Of a DNA stretch of 64,000 nt, positions 1 through 7,427 are shown in pieces (positions within the stretch are counted from its first letter, which is position 1; each line of letters starts with the position of its first letter). The translations under genes were made by a program, and so were the position numbers. The notes under the pieces were generated by a model. That model saw nothing but the letters and a program-made list of their open reading frames with translations. It was not told the DNA's origin and did not search any database. The stretch lies in assembly GCF_003966955.1 (NCBI RefSeq), contig NZ_AP019367.1, positions 434,001-498,000 on the forward strand, written 5' to 3'. The stretch comes from Parolsenella catena. GTDB taxonomy: Bacteria > Actinomycetota > Coriobacteriia > Coriobacteriales > Atopobiaceae.

Positions 1-750
1 CTCGTGGCCGAGAGCCTGGGCGTGGCTCCCGAGCAGATCGTCGCACGCGACCTGTTCCTCGTGAACCGCCAGCGCCCGTGCGTGTGGGGCGCGGCCAACG
101 AGTTCGTCTCCTCGCCCAAGCTTGACGACCTCGCCTGCGCGTTCACCTCGCTCAAGGCGTTCCTCGCCAGCGACAACGAGCGCGACGTGAGCGTCTACTG
201 CTGCTTTGACAACGAGGAGGTTGGCTCGAACACCAAGCAGGGCGCCATGTCCACCGTGCTTGCCGACACGCTCGCGCGCCTGAATGCCGCGCTGGGCCAC
301 ACGACCGACGAGCTTCACCAGGCCATTGCCAAGTCGATGCTCGTGAGCTGCGACAACGCGCACGCCGTGCATCCCAACCAGGCCGGCAAGTACGATGCTG
401 CCAACCGCTGCCGCCTCAACGGCGGTCTCGCGGTGAAGGAGGCGGCCAACCAGAAGTACTGCACGGATGCCTTCAGCCGCGCGGTGTTTGCTGCCGTGTG
501 CGCAGATGCCGGCGTCCCCGTGCAGACGTTTGCCAATCGCAGCGACATGGCGGGCGGCTCCACGCTGGGCAACCTGTCGAACACGCAGGTCAGCATGCAC
601 GCCGTGGACGTGGGTCTGCCGCAGCTGGCCATGCACTCGAGCTTTGAGACGGGTGGCACCCGCGACGTGGCGCTCGCCGTCGCGGCGCTCGCGGCCTTCT
701 ATGACGCCGACCTGCGCATCGACGGTGCCGACGCCGTGGAGCTGGGCTAA
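1..750 (+). CDS. M18 family aminopeptidase, C-terminal part (5' end outside window)
   Basis: The frame is open from the window edge to a TAA, so the gene is truncated on the left. Visible M18 metallopeptidase features are CFDNEEVGS (acidic catalytic/metal region), NRSDMAGGSTLGN, and the metal-binding MHSSFETGGTRD near the C-terminus. The family comprises cytosolic zinc aminopeptidases that remove N-terminal, often acidic, residues from peptides. The GTG at position 4 is only the first start-like codon in the visible part and is not proposed as the true start. A hairpin follows 30 bp after the stop. Confidence 0.9.
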   Translation, partial: LVAESLGVAPEQIVARDLFLVNRQRPCVWGAANEFVSSPKLDDLACAFTSLKAFLASDNERDVSVYCCFDNEEVGSNTKQGAMSTVLADTLARLNAALGHTTDELHQAIAKSMLVSCDNAHAVHPNQAGKYDAANRCRLNGGLAVKEAANQKYCTDAFSRAVFAAVCADAGVPVQTFANRSDMAGGSTLGNLSNTQVSMHAVDVGLPQLAMHSSFETGGTRDVALAVAALAAFYDADLRIDGADAVELG

Positions 751-780
751 CGTCGGAACCATCCATGCGGCGATAAGAGC

Positions 781-822
781 GGGGCCGAGACGAACGCGCG
801 TCTCGGCCCCGCCTGCTTGATG
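781..822. repeat. Direct repeat copy 1, containing a hairpin
   Basis: This 42-bp segment is identical to 1730-1771. It contains a 10-bp perfect stem (GGGGCCGAGA / TCTCGGCCCC) and lies just after the aminopeptidase stop. It could act as a terminator, but no strong U-tract follows. Together with its twin it brackets the toxin-antitoxin pair. Confidence 0.85.
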
Positions 823-852
823 TGAGACAAGGGGACAGTCCCTTTGTCTCAC
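822..852. repeat. Palindromic repeat, GAGACAAGGGGAC type
   Basis: A near-perfect 31-bp palindrome with ends GTGAGACAAGGGGAC and GTCCCTTTGTCTCAC. The stop codon of the PIN-domain gene on the minus strand lies inside it. A sister copy is at about 1791-1820. Confidence 0.85.
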
Positions 853-1307
853 TCGTCACCGAAGGAGACGCCGAGTAGCTCCATTGCCCTCGCTGGCGTG
901 ACGCAGACCTCCGGCGCCGACGCGAGAAACGCGCGGTCTTGCGTGACGACGTAGTCTGCCTTGGCCGTCTCTGCGGCTGCGAGTATGAGGTTGTCCTCGA
1001 AGTCAGAAAACGTCTTGCCCAGCATGCGCGCCAGCTCACACTCGGGGAAGGAGAGCGGGGCTGCCGTGGCAATCTCCATGAGCCTGCGCAGACATGCCCA
1101 GGCGGCAGGACGATAGGAGATTCCTTCCCGGCCCTCCGTTCTCCTGAGCCTGCGTGGGATGAGGTAGAACAGGTCCTTGGCCGAGGTGGGTGCGTAGAGG
1201 AGCGTCAGCTTGCTATGGTGTGCGGCGGCGACAAGACCACAGATCTCATCGAGCTGTGGGCCCTCGCCCATGAAGTAGTCGAGCCAGACGTTGGTGTCTA
1301 CCAGCAC
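849..1307 (-). CDS. PIN-domain ribonuclease toxin (VapC-like)
   Basis: A 152-residue protein starting at GTG (MLVDTNVWLDYF). The N-terminal VDTNVWLD, a mid-protein ECELA and the later DFEDNL and TQDRAF supply the acidic residues typical of PIN-domain Mg-dependent RNases. Such toxins cleave RNA and are held inactive by a cognate antitoxin. The gene lies 14 bp downstream of a RelB/DinJ-like antitoxin gene on the same strand, so the two probably form one operon. Its last residues (LLGVSFGDE) nearly match the end of the phosphofructokinase encoded 1.4 kb away, and the stop lies inside a palindromic repeat. Confidence 0.85.
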   Translation of the reverse strand: MLVDTNVWLDYFMGEGPQLDEICGLVAAAHHSKLTLLYAPTSAKDLFYLIPRRLRRTEGREGISYRPAAWACLRRLMEIATAAPLSFPECELARMLGKTFSDFEDNLILAAAETAKADYVVTQDRAFLASAPEVCVTPARAMELLGVSFGDE

Positions 1308-1321
1308 GCTCTTTATCGTGG

Positions 1322-1663
1322 TCAGTGGTATCTGGCCTCCATTTGGTCAAGGAGGTCGTCATAGAGGGCGTCTTTCTCGGCGTCAAGGGACGCGTCACGC
1401 GTGGCGTCGTCCTTGGACGTGGCGTGCCCGGAGAGCCCGCGTGCCACGGCAACGGCCATGCCGCAGCCATCGTCTGCCCAGCCGGCGGCCTCCTGGCGTC
1501 TCTCAAGAAACGCGGGGAGTGCTTGGTGGTCAACGACGTATTTCCACAGCGCGCGGATGACCTCGCTTGTCCCAAGGCCATAGCGAGAGAACACAGCGTC
1601 CCCGCCGCGCTTGAGGTCTGCGTCCAGGCGCGTGTTTATCTGGAGGGTCGTGGCGCTCATCAT
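1322..1663 (-). CDS. RelB/DinJ-type antitoxin
   Basis: A 113-residue protein. The N-terminus (LQINTRLDADLKRG, then GLGTSEVIRALWKYVV) fits the ribbon-helix-helix fold of RelB/DinJ antitoxins, which bind DNA as dimers and neutralise a partner toxin with the C-terminal half. The start is ATG at 1663, preceded by GGGGGA; ATG at 1660 is an alternative. It precedes the PIN toxin gene and probably autorepresses the operon. Pairing a RelB-type antitoxin with a PIN toxin, rather than a RelE-type toxin, is a mixed arrangement. Confidence 0.82.
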   Translation of the reverse strand: MMSATTLQINTRLDADLKRGGDAVFSRYGLGTSEVIRALWKYVVDHQALPAFLERRQEAAGWADDGCGMAVAVARGLSGHATSKDDATRDASLDAEKDALYDDLLDQMEARYH

Positions 1664-1729
1664 GTTCCCCCATGCTTTGCTAGCCGTATAGCAACGTGAT
1701 TAGTATACCCAGCTTGGCCATAAAAAGGC

Positions 1730-1771
1730 GGGGCCGAGACGAACGCGCGTCTCGGCCCCGCCTGCTTGATG
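1730..1771. repeat. Direct repeat copy 2, containing a hairpin
   Basis: Identical over 42 bp to 781-822. It lies upstream of the antitoxin gene and is followed by the second GAGACAAGGGGAC palindrome, so the repeat order is the same on both sides of the toxin-antitoxin pair. Confidence 0.85.
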
Positions 1772-1790
1772 GCGTTTGCTTGAGACAAAG

Positions 1791-1820
1791 CGAGACAAGG
1801 GGACTGTCCCTTTGTCTCAC
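1791..1820. repeat. Palindromic repeat, GAGACAAGGGGAC type, second copy
   Basis: GAGACAAGGGGACTGTCCC is followed by TTTGTCTCAC. It differs from the copy at 822-852 mainly at the centre. A partial extra half (TGAGACAAAG) precedes it at about 1781. It lies about 10 bp beyond the stop of the small membrane protein gene on the minus strand. Confidence 0.8.
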
Positions 1821-1830
1821 TCCGCCACCG

Positions 1831-1959
1831 CTACTTCCACAGCTTTTTGACGATGAGGACAACCAGGGCAACGACACCCAGGAACAGAGCGATCTGCAGC
1901 AGCGTTGCGGCCAGCGTGATAACGATGAACCAAATGAACTGCACGGTCGTTTCGTTCAT
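1831..1959 (-). CDS. Small hydrophobic membrane protein, 42 residues
   Basis: ATG at 1959 is preceded by GGGAGG with good spacing, and the frame ends at TAG (1831-1833). The product begins MNETTVQFIWF, continues as about 30 nearly unbroken hydrophobic residues and ends in the basic tail KKLWK. This predicts one long membrane span, or a tight hairpin of two, with a cytoplasmic basic end. No family is recognised. Small phage holins, type I toxins and membrane regulators have similar architecture, but nothing here decides between them. The strong ribosome-binding site and clean composition support a real gene. Confidence 0.65.
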   Translation of the reverse strand: MNETTVQFIWFIVITLAATLLQIALFLGVVALVVLIVKKLWK

Positions 1960-2174
1960 GGTCGCCTCCCTGCTTCATTCAGTTATTTCATCCGTTAGAT
2001 GGCTGCCCAGGTGAAATAGTTATCGACGGGTACGCTTGAGCTGACATTGAACCCCGTTTGTGGGTGAGTGTAACTAATTTTTAACTATTTAAAGGATAGT
2101 AAATAGTCTCTTAAATTATGTTCTATCCCGGCGAATGGTAAACGCGAACCGACGAACGGTGATTGCCAACAACA
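1960..2174. other. AT-rich intergenic stretch with no gene seen
   Basis: The segment around 2060-2125 is much richer in A/T than its surroundings. It lies upstream of the minus-strand small membrane protein gene and probably holds its promoter. No -35/-10 pair is convincing enough to call. Confidence 0.4.
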
Positions 2175-2216
2175 ATAGCCCGCGACGACAGCGCCTGTGC
2201 TGTCATTGCGGGCTAT
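2175..2216 (-). terminator. Terminator of pfkA
   Basis: Long hairpin with outer stem ATAGCCCGC / GCGGGCTAT and inner stem GACAGC / GCTGTC. Read on the minus strand it lies just past the pfkA stop and is followed by TTGTTGTTGG. Confidence 0.7.
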
Positions 2217-2288
2217 CAAAAGCGTTGGACTTGCCTCAATCAATTGGCTGACTGGACTCGCCGTCCTTCTCGGACCGTCCCTCCCGGC

Positions 2289-3368
2289 CTACTCGTCGCC
2301 GAAGGAGATGCCGAGCAGCTTGGCCTCCTGGACGAGCTCGCCGTTGGGGTCGACGTACTTGAGCTTGCCGGCCACCTGCTCGAGCGGCACGCGTGCCATC
2401 TTGCCGTCTCGCTGAGCGATCATGTAGCCAAACTCGCCTGCGAGCGCGCCGCGTGCGGCCTCGACGCCGCACTGGGTGGCAAAGATGCGGTCCTGGGCGC
2501 TCGGCTCGCCGCCGCGCTGGGTGTGGCCGGGTACGGCGACGCGGATCTCGTGGTCGATGCGCTTGGAGATCTCCTCGGCAATGTCGTAGGCCACGGAGGG
2601 CTGCACGCGTGCGGCCACCTTCTTCTTGTACTCCTTCTTCTTCATGGCCGCCTCCTCCTTGGAGATGGCGCCCTCGGCCACCACGACGATGGAGAAGCGT
2701 CCGCCCGCCTCATCGCGGCGCCTGATCGTGTCGATGACGTTGTCCATGTCATAGGGGATCTCGGGGATGAGGATGACGTCCGCGCCGCCCGCGATGCCGG
2801 CGTACAGCGGGATCCAGCCCACCTTGTGGCCCATGATCTCCACCACGAAGACGCGGCGGTGGCTGTTGGCCGTGGTGTGCAGCTCGTCGATGCACCTCGT
2901 GGCGATGTCCACGGCGCTCGCGAAGCCAAACGTCATGTCGGTGCCCCAGGTGTCGTTGTCGATTGTCTTGGGCAGCGCGATGACGTTGAGGCCCTCCTCG
3001 CGCAGGCGGTTCGCCGTCTTGGTGGAGCCGTTGCCGCCCAGCACGAACAGGCAGTCGAGCTTGAGCTTGCGGTAGGTCTTCACCATGGCGGGGACCTTCT
3101 CCACGCCGTCGGCCTCGGGGGTGTCGAGCAGCTTGAACGGCGTGCGGCTCGTGCCCAGGATCGTGCCTCCCAGGGTGAGCAGGCCCGAGAAGTCGCCCCA
3201 CTCCATCTTGCGGTAGCGACCGTAGATGAGGCCCTGGTAGCCGTCCTCGAAGCCGTAGGCCTCGACCTTGTCCTTGCTGTTGCGGTAGATGGTCTTGGCG
3301 ATGCCGCGCATGGTGGCGTTGAGCGCCTGGCAGTCCCCACCGCTCGTGAGCAGGCCGAATCTGAACAT
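2289..3368 (-). CDS. pfkA: 6-phosphofructokinase
   Basis: A 359-residue protein starting MFRFGLLTSGGDCQALN. ATG at 3368 is chosen because GGAGGG lies nine bases upstream. It phosphorylates fructose 6-phosphate to the 1,6-bisphosphate in glycolysis. Visible family motifs are the N-terminal GGD phosphate loop, GGNGSTKTA, PKTIDND (catalytic Asp) and the MGHKVGW region. At the two positions that mark the phosphoryl donor, it has Gly in GGNGS (as in ATP enzymes) but Lys in PKTIDND (as in pyrophosphate enzymes). ATP is the more likely donor but is not proven. The gene appears monocistronic. Confidence 0.92.
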   Translation of the reverse strand: MFRFGLLTSGGDCQALNATMRGIAKTIYRNSKDKVEAYGFEDGYQGLIYGRYRKMEWGDFSGLLTLGGTILGTSRTPFKLLDTPEADGVEKVPAMVKTYRKLKLDCLFVLGGNGSTKTANRLREEGLNVIALPKTIDNDTWGTDMTFGFASAVDIATRCIDELHTTANSHRRVFVVEIMGHKVGWIPLYAGIAGGADVILIPEIPYDMDNVIDTIRRRDEAGGRFSIVVVAEGAISKEEAAMKKKEYKKKVAARVQPSVAYDIAEEISKRIDHEIRVAVPGHTQRGGEPSAQDRIFATQCGVEAARGALAGEFGYMIAQRDGKMARVPLEQVAGKLKYVDPNGELVQEAKLLGISFGDE

Positions 3369-3520
3369 GTGGACGTCCCTCCTGTTGTGGCGCACGCCCC
3401 CGTGCGCCTGCGGTGCTCATAAGTGTTGCACAAGGGCGGGCCGCGGAAATGTAAACGTTGGGGCAAACGGTGACGGCCCTGCCGCTTGCGTGTCCCTTGT
3501 TTTCTCTCCCCGAGAAGAGC

Positions 3521-3548
3521 TTGACACTCCGCCCGTGCTGGATATAAT
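3521..3548 (+). promoter_or_regulatory. Sigma70-type promoter of the thiamine transport operon
   Basis: A consensus TTGACA at 3521-3526 and TATAAT at 3543-3548 are separated by 16 bp. Transcription would start just before the TPP riboswitch. Confidence 0.85.
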
Positions 3549-3556
3549 GCCAAACC

Positions 3557-3642
3557 GTTAGCTGGGGGTGCTCGAAAGAGCTGAGAGGATACCCAACCCC
3601 TTGAACCTGACCTGGTTAGGACCAGCGTAGGGAAGCTCGCTG
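3557..3642 (+). ncRNA. TPP riboswitch (THI element)
   Basis: It carries the hallmark segments GGGGGTGC, CTGAGAGGATACCC, CCCTTGAACCTGA and a closing GGACCAGCGTAGGGAAGC. These elements bind thiamine pyrophosphate and shut off downstream genes. About 115 nt separate it from the ykoF start. A GC-rich segment with short T-runs lies in that leader, so control could be by termination or by hiding the ribosome-binding site; the sequence does not settle which. Confidence 0.95.
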
Positions 3643-3757
3643 CCTTTCGCGGCCGTTTTCTGGAGCCGCGCGTTGCCGCGTGCCGCTGCGTGCTCTCCTT
3701 TCTCGTCAGGCTCTTCTCCTCTCGGCCCTTCACGCGCCGCACGAACGAGAGGAAACC

Positions 3758-4396
3758 ATGTCTGACACTTGTTGCGAGGGCTGCAACAGGCCCGACCTTC
3801 CCTGGGCCGGCCGCGGCACCGACCTGCCGATCTCTGGCTGCCGCTTCACGCTCTATCCCATGTGTGACAACTTCATCGACATCATCCTGGGCGGCCTCGA
3901 GTGCGTTGACACCTCGGCCGTCTGGAGCGAGACCGACGCGCTGTCCACGGTCTACCGCGGCAAGCTCGACTACGTGATGGACGCCGTGAGCGCGCTGTTC
4001 GCGAGCGCCTGGACCGAGGGCGTGCACATGGCCATCGAGGGCCAGGTCTCCAAGGGCTGCCCGGGCGACGTCTCCGGCGACTCCAAGCTCACCTACGAGG
4101 GCGAGGCGCCCAACCGCGCCATCGTGGAGGCCGCCACGCAGCCCTGCCTGTGCAAGCTGGCCCTCTATCCCATGGGCGTGGGCGACTACATCGACGACAT
4201 CGCCCGCGTCTGGCGCATGGCGGAGGACCGCGGCCTCAATCCGCAGACGATCCACTACGCCACGCGCATCGAGGGCTCCATCCACGACGTCTTTGCCTAC
4301 CTCACTGACGTCTGCAAGCTCATGGAGGCCAGCGAGAGCGTCCACCACTACGTGCTGCACTTCACGATCAACGTCAACAGCCCCACCGTCGAGTAG
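3758..4396 (+). CDS. ykoF: YkoF-family thiamine/HMP-binding protein
   Basis: A 212-residue protein starting MSDTCCEGCNRPDLP, from ATG at 3758 preceded by GAGAGGAAA. It has two related halves: GCRFTLYPMCDNFIDII near the N-terminus and CKLALYPMGVGDYIDDI in the second half. This matches the duplicated ACT-like YKOF domains of B. subtilis YkoF, which bind thiamine or hydroxymethylpyrimidine. It has no signal peptide and is probably cytosolic. As first gene under the TPP riboswitch it is likely a ligand-handling partner of the YkoEDC transporter. Confidence 0.9.
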   Translation: MSDTCCEGCNRPDLPWAGRGTDLPISGCRFTLYPMCDNFIDIILGGLECVDTSAVWSETDALSTVYRGKLDYVMDAVSALFASAWTEGVHMAIEGQVSKGCPGDVSGDSKLTYEGEAPNRAIVEAATQPCLCKLALYPMGVGDYIDDIARVWRMAEDRGLNPQTIHYATRIEGSIHDVFAYLTDVCKLMEASESVHHYVLHFTINVNSPTVE

Positions 4397-4425
4397 GACC
4401 AAAGGGGACGGGTTCATGTGGTCCC
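4397..4425. repeat. REP-like palindrome, ykoF-ykoE gap
   Basis: A diverged copy of the recurrent palindrome (GGACCA...TGGTCC around AAGGGGACGGGTTC), starting right at the ykoF stop codon. Confidence 0.75.
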
Positions 4426-4500
4426 ACTCCCACGGGGCTGGCGAGAAGGGAAATGGCGAGCGGGGAGGCACCCCGCGCCATGACGAGAGGAGAACAGGGA

Positions 4501-5103
4501 ATGGCAAACGAGAACGGCGCCGCCAAGGGCGGCTGGAAGCTCCAGGAGATCATCTTCGTGGCGATGCTGTGCATCGTCTTTGGCGTGGTGTACCTCGTCG
4601 CGGTGTACGCCGCGGCCGCCATGGTCGCCGCGTTCACGCCCATGGGCATCGGCCCCATGGGCAACGAGATCGTGTTCGGCATCTGGTTCATGGTGTCCAC
4701 GCTCGCGGCCTACATCATCCAGCGCCCGGGCGTGGCGCTCGTCTCCGAGGTCATCGCCGCCCTCATCGAGGTGCTGCTTGGCAACATGTACGGGCCGATG
4801 GTCATCGTGACCGGTCTCGTCCAGGGCGCCGGCGCCGAGCTCGCGTTCGCGCTCGGCCGCTACAAGAGCTTCGAGACGAAGGACATGCTGCTCGCCTCGC
4901 TGTTCTGCACCATCATCAGCTTCGTGTGGAGCTTCATCCGCTCGGGCTACGGCCTCATCTCGCTGCCGATCCTCGTGCTGTTCTTCGTCGTGCGCCTCGT
5001 GAGCTCCGTGGTGTTCTGCGGCCTTGGCTCCAAGGCCATCGGCGATGCCCTCGCCAAGACGGGCCTGCTCAAGGGCTACGCGCTTGGTCGCTCCCGTGCC
5101 TAG
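4501..5103 (+). CDS. ykoE: YkoE-type substrate-binding membrane component of a thiamine/HMP ECF transporter
   Basis: A 200-residue polytopic membrane protein starting MANENGAAKGGWKLQEIIF, from ATG at 4501 after GAGAGGAGAACAGGGA. About five to six hydrophobic segments are visible. The lead-in WKLQEIIFVAMLC, the central loop with a PMGNEIVFG-type segment and the context match YkoE, the S component of energy-coupling-factor vitamin importers. It acts in the cytoplasmic membrane with YkoD (ATPase) and YkoC (T component), and lies under TPP riboswitch control. Confidence 0.9.
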   Translation: MANENGAAKGGWKLQEIIFVAMLCIVFGVVYLVAVYAAAAMVAAFTPMGIGPMGNEIVFGIWFMVSTLAAYIIQRPGVALVSEVIAALIEVLLGNMYGPMVIVTGLVQGAGAELAFALGRYKSFETKDMLLASLFCTIISFVWSFIRSGYGLISLPILVLFFVVRLVSSVVFCGLGSKAIGDALAKTGLLKGYALGRSRA

Positions 5104-5215
5104 CACGGACGCTGCCGAGAAGCGCGTGCCCGTGACGCCCGAGACCTGCGCCTCCGTGCCTAGCGCGGACGCTGCTAAGAAGCGGGCGGACATGCCCGCC
5201 GAGACGGACGCCGTG
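5096..5215 (+). repeat. 60-bp tandem duplication at the start of ykoD
   Basis: Two adjacent 60-bp units (5096-5155 and 5156-5215) both begin GTGCCTAGC and share GGACGCTGC and AAGCG blocks. In the ykoD frame they give two 20-residue units starting VPSTDAAEKR and VPSADAAKKR. The first unit overlaps the ykoE stop. Confidence 0.8.
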
Positions 5216-6694
5216 CCCGCGCTCGAGGCCCGCGGTCTCACGTTCTCATACGGCGAGAACGCCGACCCGGTGTTTTCCGACCTCTCCCTGACCGTTGGCC
5301 GGGGGGAGGTCGTCCTCGTCATGGGGGCCTCGGGGTGCGGCAAGTCCACGCTCGCGCTGTGCCTAGCGGGGCTCTACCCCGCCTACGCGGGGGTGGCGAG
5401 CGGAGCGGTCCTGGCGGCTGGCCGCCCCGTGGCCGAGATGGGCCCGCGCGAGCGCAGCCGCGAGGTCTCCATCCTGTTCCAGAACCCGGACAACCAGTTC
5501 TGCATGGACACGGTGGAGCGCGAGGTGCTCTTTGCCCTGGAGAACGTGGGCTGGGAGGGCGACATGCGCGCCCGCTGCCGCGAGCTCCTTGCGCTCGTGG
5601 GGCTCGAGGAGCGCGCCGGCGAGCGCATCGGGCGGCTCTCCGGCGGCACGAAGCAGAAGCTCGCGCTGTGCACGGCGCTCGCCTGCGGCGCGCGCACGCT
5701 CGTGCTCGACGAGCCGTTCGCCAACCTCGACCCCGCGTCGTGCGCCTCGCTGTCTGCCGAGCTGGCCCGGCTCAACGCCGAGCTGGGCGTGACGCTTCTC
5801 GTGGTGGACCATCGCGCGGGCTGGTGGCTGCCGTTCGCGAGTCGCGTGGTGCTCATGCGCGCCTCCGGCAGCCTTGACGAGGCTTCGTTTGCGCCGGCGG
5901 ACCTCTTGGTCCACGAGGGGCGGATGCGTGCCGCTGGGCTGTTCGTGGACGAGCAGTGGGCGGCGGGCTACGCCCCGGTACAGGTGGCCCCAGACGCCCG
6001 CACGCTCGTGCGCGCCCGTGGACTGTCCGTGGGCTACGGCCGCGGACGGGCCTTCTCACGCGTGCTTGCGGGCGTGGACCTCGACGTTGCCCGCGGCAGC
6101 GTCTGCGCGCTGGTGGGCGAGTGCGGCAGCGGCAAGTCCACGCTGCTGCACGCCATCGCCGGCGCGTGCGAGACGAGCGGCGAGCTTGACGTCGAGGGCA
6201 GCGTGGGCCTCGTGTTCCAGAACCCGCGCCTGCAGTTCCTCGCCCTCACGGTGACCGAGGAGGTGCTCGTGACGCTGCGCGCGGCAAATCCCGGCGTGGC
6301 CGACGAGGACCTTGCCGCCCGCGTCCCGGCCCTGCTCGAGGAGTTTGGCCTGGCGGGCCTCGGCGAGCGCTCGCCCTACGAGATAAGCCAGGGGCAGCAG
6401 CGCCGCCTGGCCATGCTCGCGATGCTTGCGGGCAACGCCGGCGTGCTGTTGCTCGACGAGCCCACGTACGCCCAGGACGAGCGCTCGACCAGGCGCATGC
6501 TCGACATGCTCATGGGCCGCGTGGCCGCGGGGCTCACCGTCATCGTGGCCACGCACGACCTCGTGCTCGCCCGGGCCGTCGCCAACCAGGTGCTGCTCGT
6601 GCAGGACGGCGGCGTACGGCCGCTTGTCGCCGACGAGTTCGAGACGTACGCGCGCGGCCGCCGCGAGCCCGCGTGGGAGGGGAGCCGCGCATGA
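5192..6694 (+). CDS. ykoD: Duplicated ABC ATPase of the thiamine/HMP ECF transporter
   Basis: A 500-residue protein from ATG at 5192 (MPAETDAVPALEARGLTFSY). In-frame GTGs at 5096 (overlapping the ykoE stop) and 5156 are alternatives within a 60-bp tandem repeat. It has two ABC domains. The first has Walker A GASGCGKST, signature LSGGTKQKL and Walker B LVLDEP. The second has GECGSGKST, a diverged signature ISQGQQRRL and LLLDEPTYAQDE. A single-chain double ATPase is typical of YkoD and powers import with YkoE and YkoC. Its stop overlaps the ykoC start (ATGA). Confidence 0.92.
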   Translation: MPAETDAVPALEARGLTFSYGENADPVFSDLSLTVGRGEVVLVMGASGCGKSTLALCLAGLYPAYAGVASGAVLAAGRPVAEMGPRERSREVSILFQNPDNQFCMDTVEREVLFALENVGWEGDMRARCRELLALVGLEERAGERIGRLSGGTKQKLALCTALACGARTLVLDEPFANLDPASCASLSAELARLNAELGVTLLVVDHRAGWWLPFASRVVLMRASGSLDEASFAPADLLVHEGRMRAAGLFVDEQWAAGYAPVQVAPDARTLVRARGLSVGYGRGRAFSRVLAGVDLDVARGSVCALVGECGSGKSTLLHAIAGACETSGELDVEGSVGLVFQNPRLQFLALTVTEEVLVTLRAANPGVADEDLAARVPALLEEFGLAGLGERSPYEISQGQQRRLAMLAMLAGNAGVLLLDEPTYAQDERSTRRMLDMLMGRVAAGLTVIVATHDLVLARAVANQVLLVQDGGVRPLVADEFETYARGRREPAWEGSRA

Positions 6695-7413
6695 GGAGCA
6701 TCAACCCGGGCGTGAAGCTCGCCGCGCTCATCGTGGCGTCGCTCATCCTGTCCGTCACATTCAACACACCGGTCAACCTGGCCGTGTTCGTCATCATGTT
6801 CGTGGCTACGCTCGCCTCGCCCGGCACGAACCGCAGGGGCCTCGCGCTCGCGATGCTGCCGTTTGCGCTCACGGCCGTTGCCCTGTTCGTCACGGGACTC
6901 ATGTACGGCTCGGGCGGCAACGCCGCGGCTGCCATCGAGACGGACGCGTTTGGCCAGCGCACGCTGTTCGCGAGCGACTGGACCACGGCCGCGCAGCTTG
7001 CGAGCCGCGTCTTGGCCTATGGTGGCCTGGGCATGGCATTCGCGTTCACGAGCGATGCGTTCGAGCTCGTCATGAGCCTCATGCAGCAGTTCCGCCTGCC
7101 GGCCAAGTTCGCCTACGGGGTGCTCGCCGCCTACCACTTCTTCCCCGTGGTGCGCGACGAGTACGGCGAGGTGGGCCTCGCCCTGCGTGCGCGCGGCGTG
7201 CGCGTGGGGCCGCTGTCGCCGCGGCGCGTGGTGCCGATGCTGGCGCATGCGCTCGAGCGCTCCGAGAGCCTTGCCATGGCGATGGAGTCGCGCGGGTTCG
7301 AGGACGAGGGTGAGCGCCGCTGCGCCTACGAGGTGCCGCTGCGTGCGCGTGACCTTGCGTTTGCCATTGGTCTGAACGCCGCGATCGTCGTGGCGCTCGT
7401 CGTCGTTCGATAG
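6691..7413 (+). CDS. ykoC: YkoC-type T component of the ECF transporter
   Basis: A 240-residue membrane protein (MRSINPGVKLAALIV) whose ATG overlaps the ykoD TGA, with GGAGGGG upstream. Several hydrophobic segments precede a C-terminal cytoplasmic region with paired Ala-Arg-Gly-type motifs (ALRARGVRVG and MESRGFEDEG), as in CbiQ/EcfT coupling proteins. These motifs connect the ATPase to the substrate-binding subunit. It completes a full ykoFEDC set. Confidence 0.92.
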   Translation: MRSINPGVKLAALIVASLILSVTFNTPVNLAVFVIMFVATLASPGTNRRGLALAMLPFALTAVALFVTGLMYGSGGNAAAAIETDAFGQRTLFASDWTTAAQLASRVLAYGGLGMAFAFTSDAFELVMSLMQQFRLPAKFAYGVLAAYHFFPVVRDEYGEVGLALRARGVRVGPLSPRRVVPMLAHALERSESLAMAMESRGFEDEGERRCAYEVPLRARDLAFAIGLNAAIVVALVVVR

Positions 7414-7427
7414 ACGCCAAAGGGGGA

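Noticed and set aside
2163-3422. Long plus-strand frame opposite pfkA (419 codons)
   Set aside because: Caused by GC-rich third positions of pfkA. Low-complexity composition, and pfkA is certain on the other strand.
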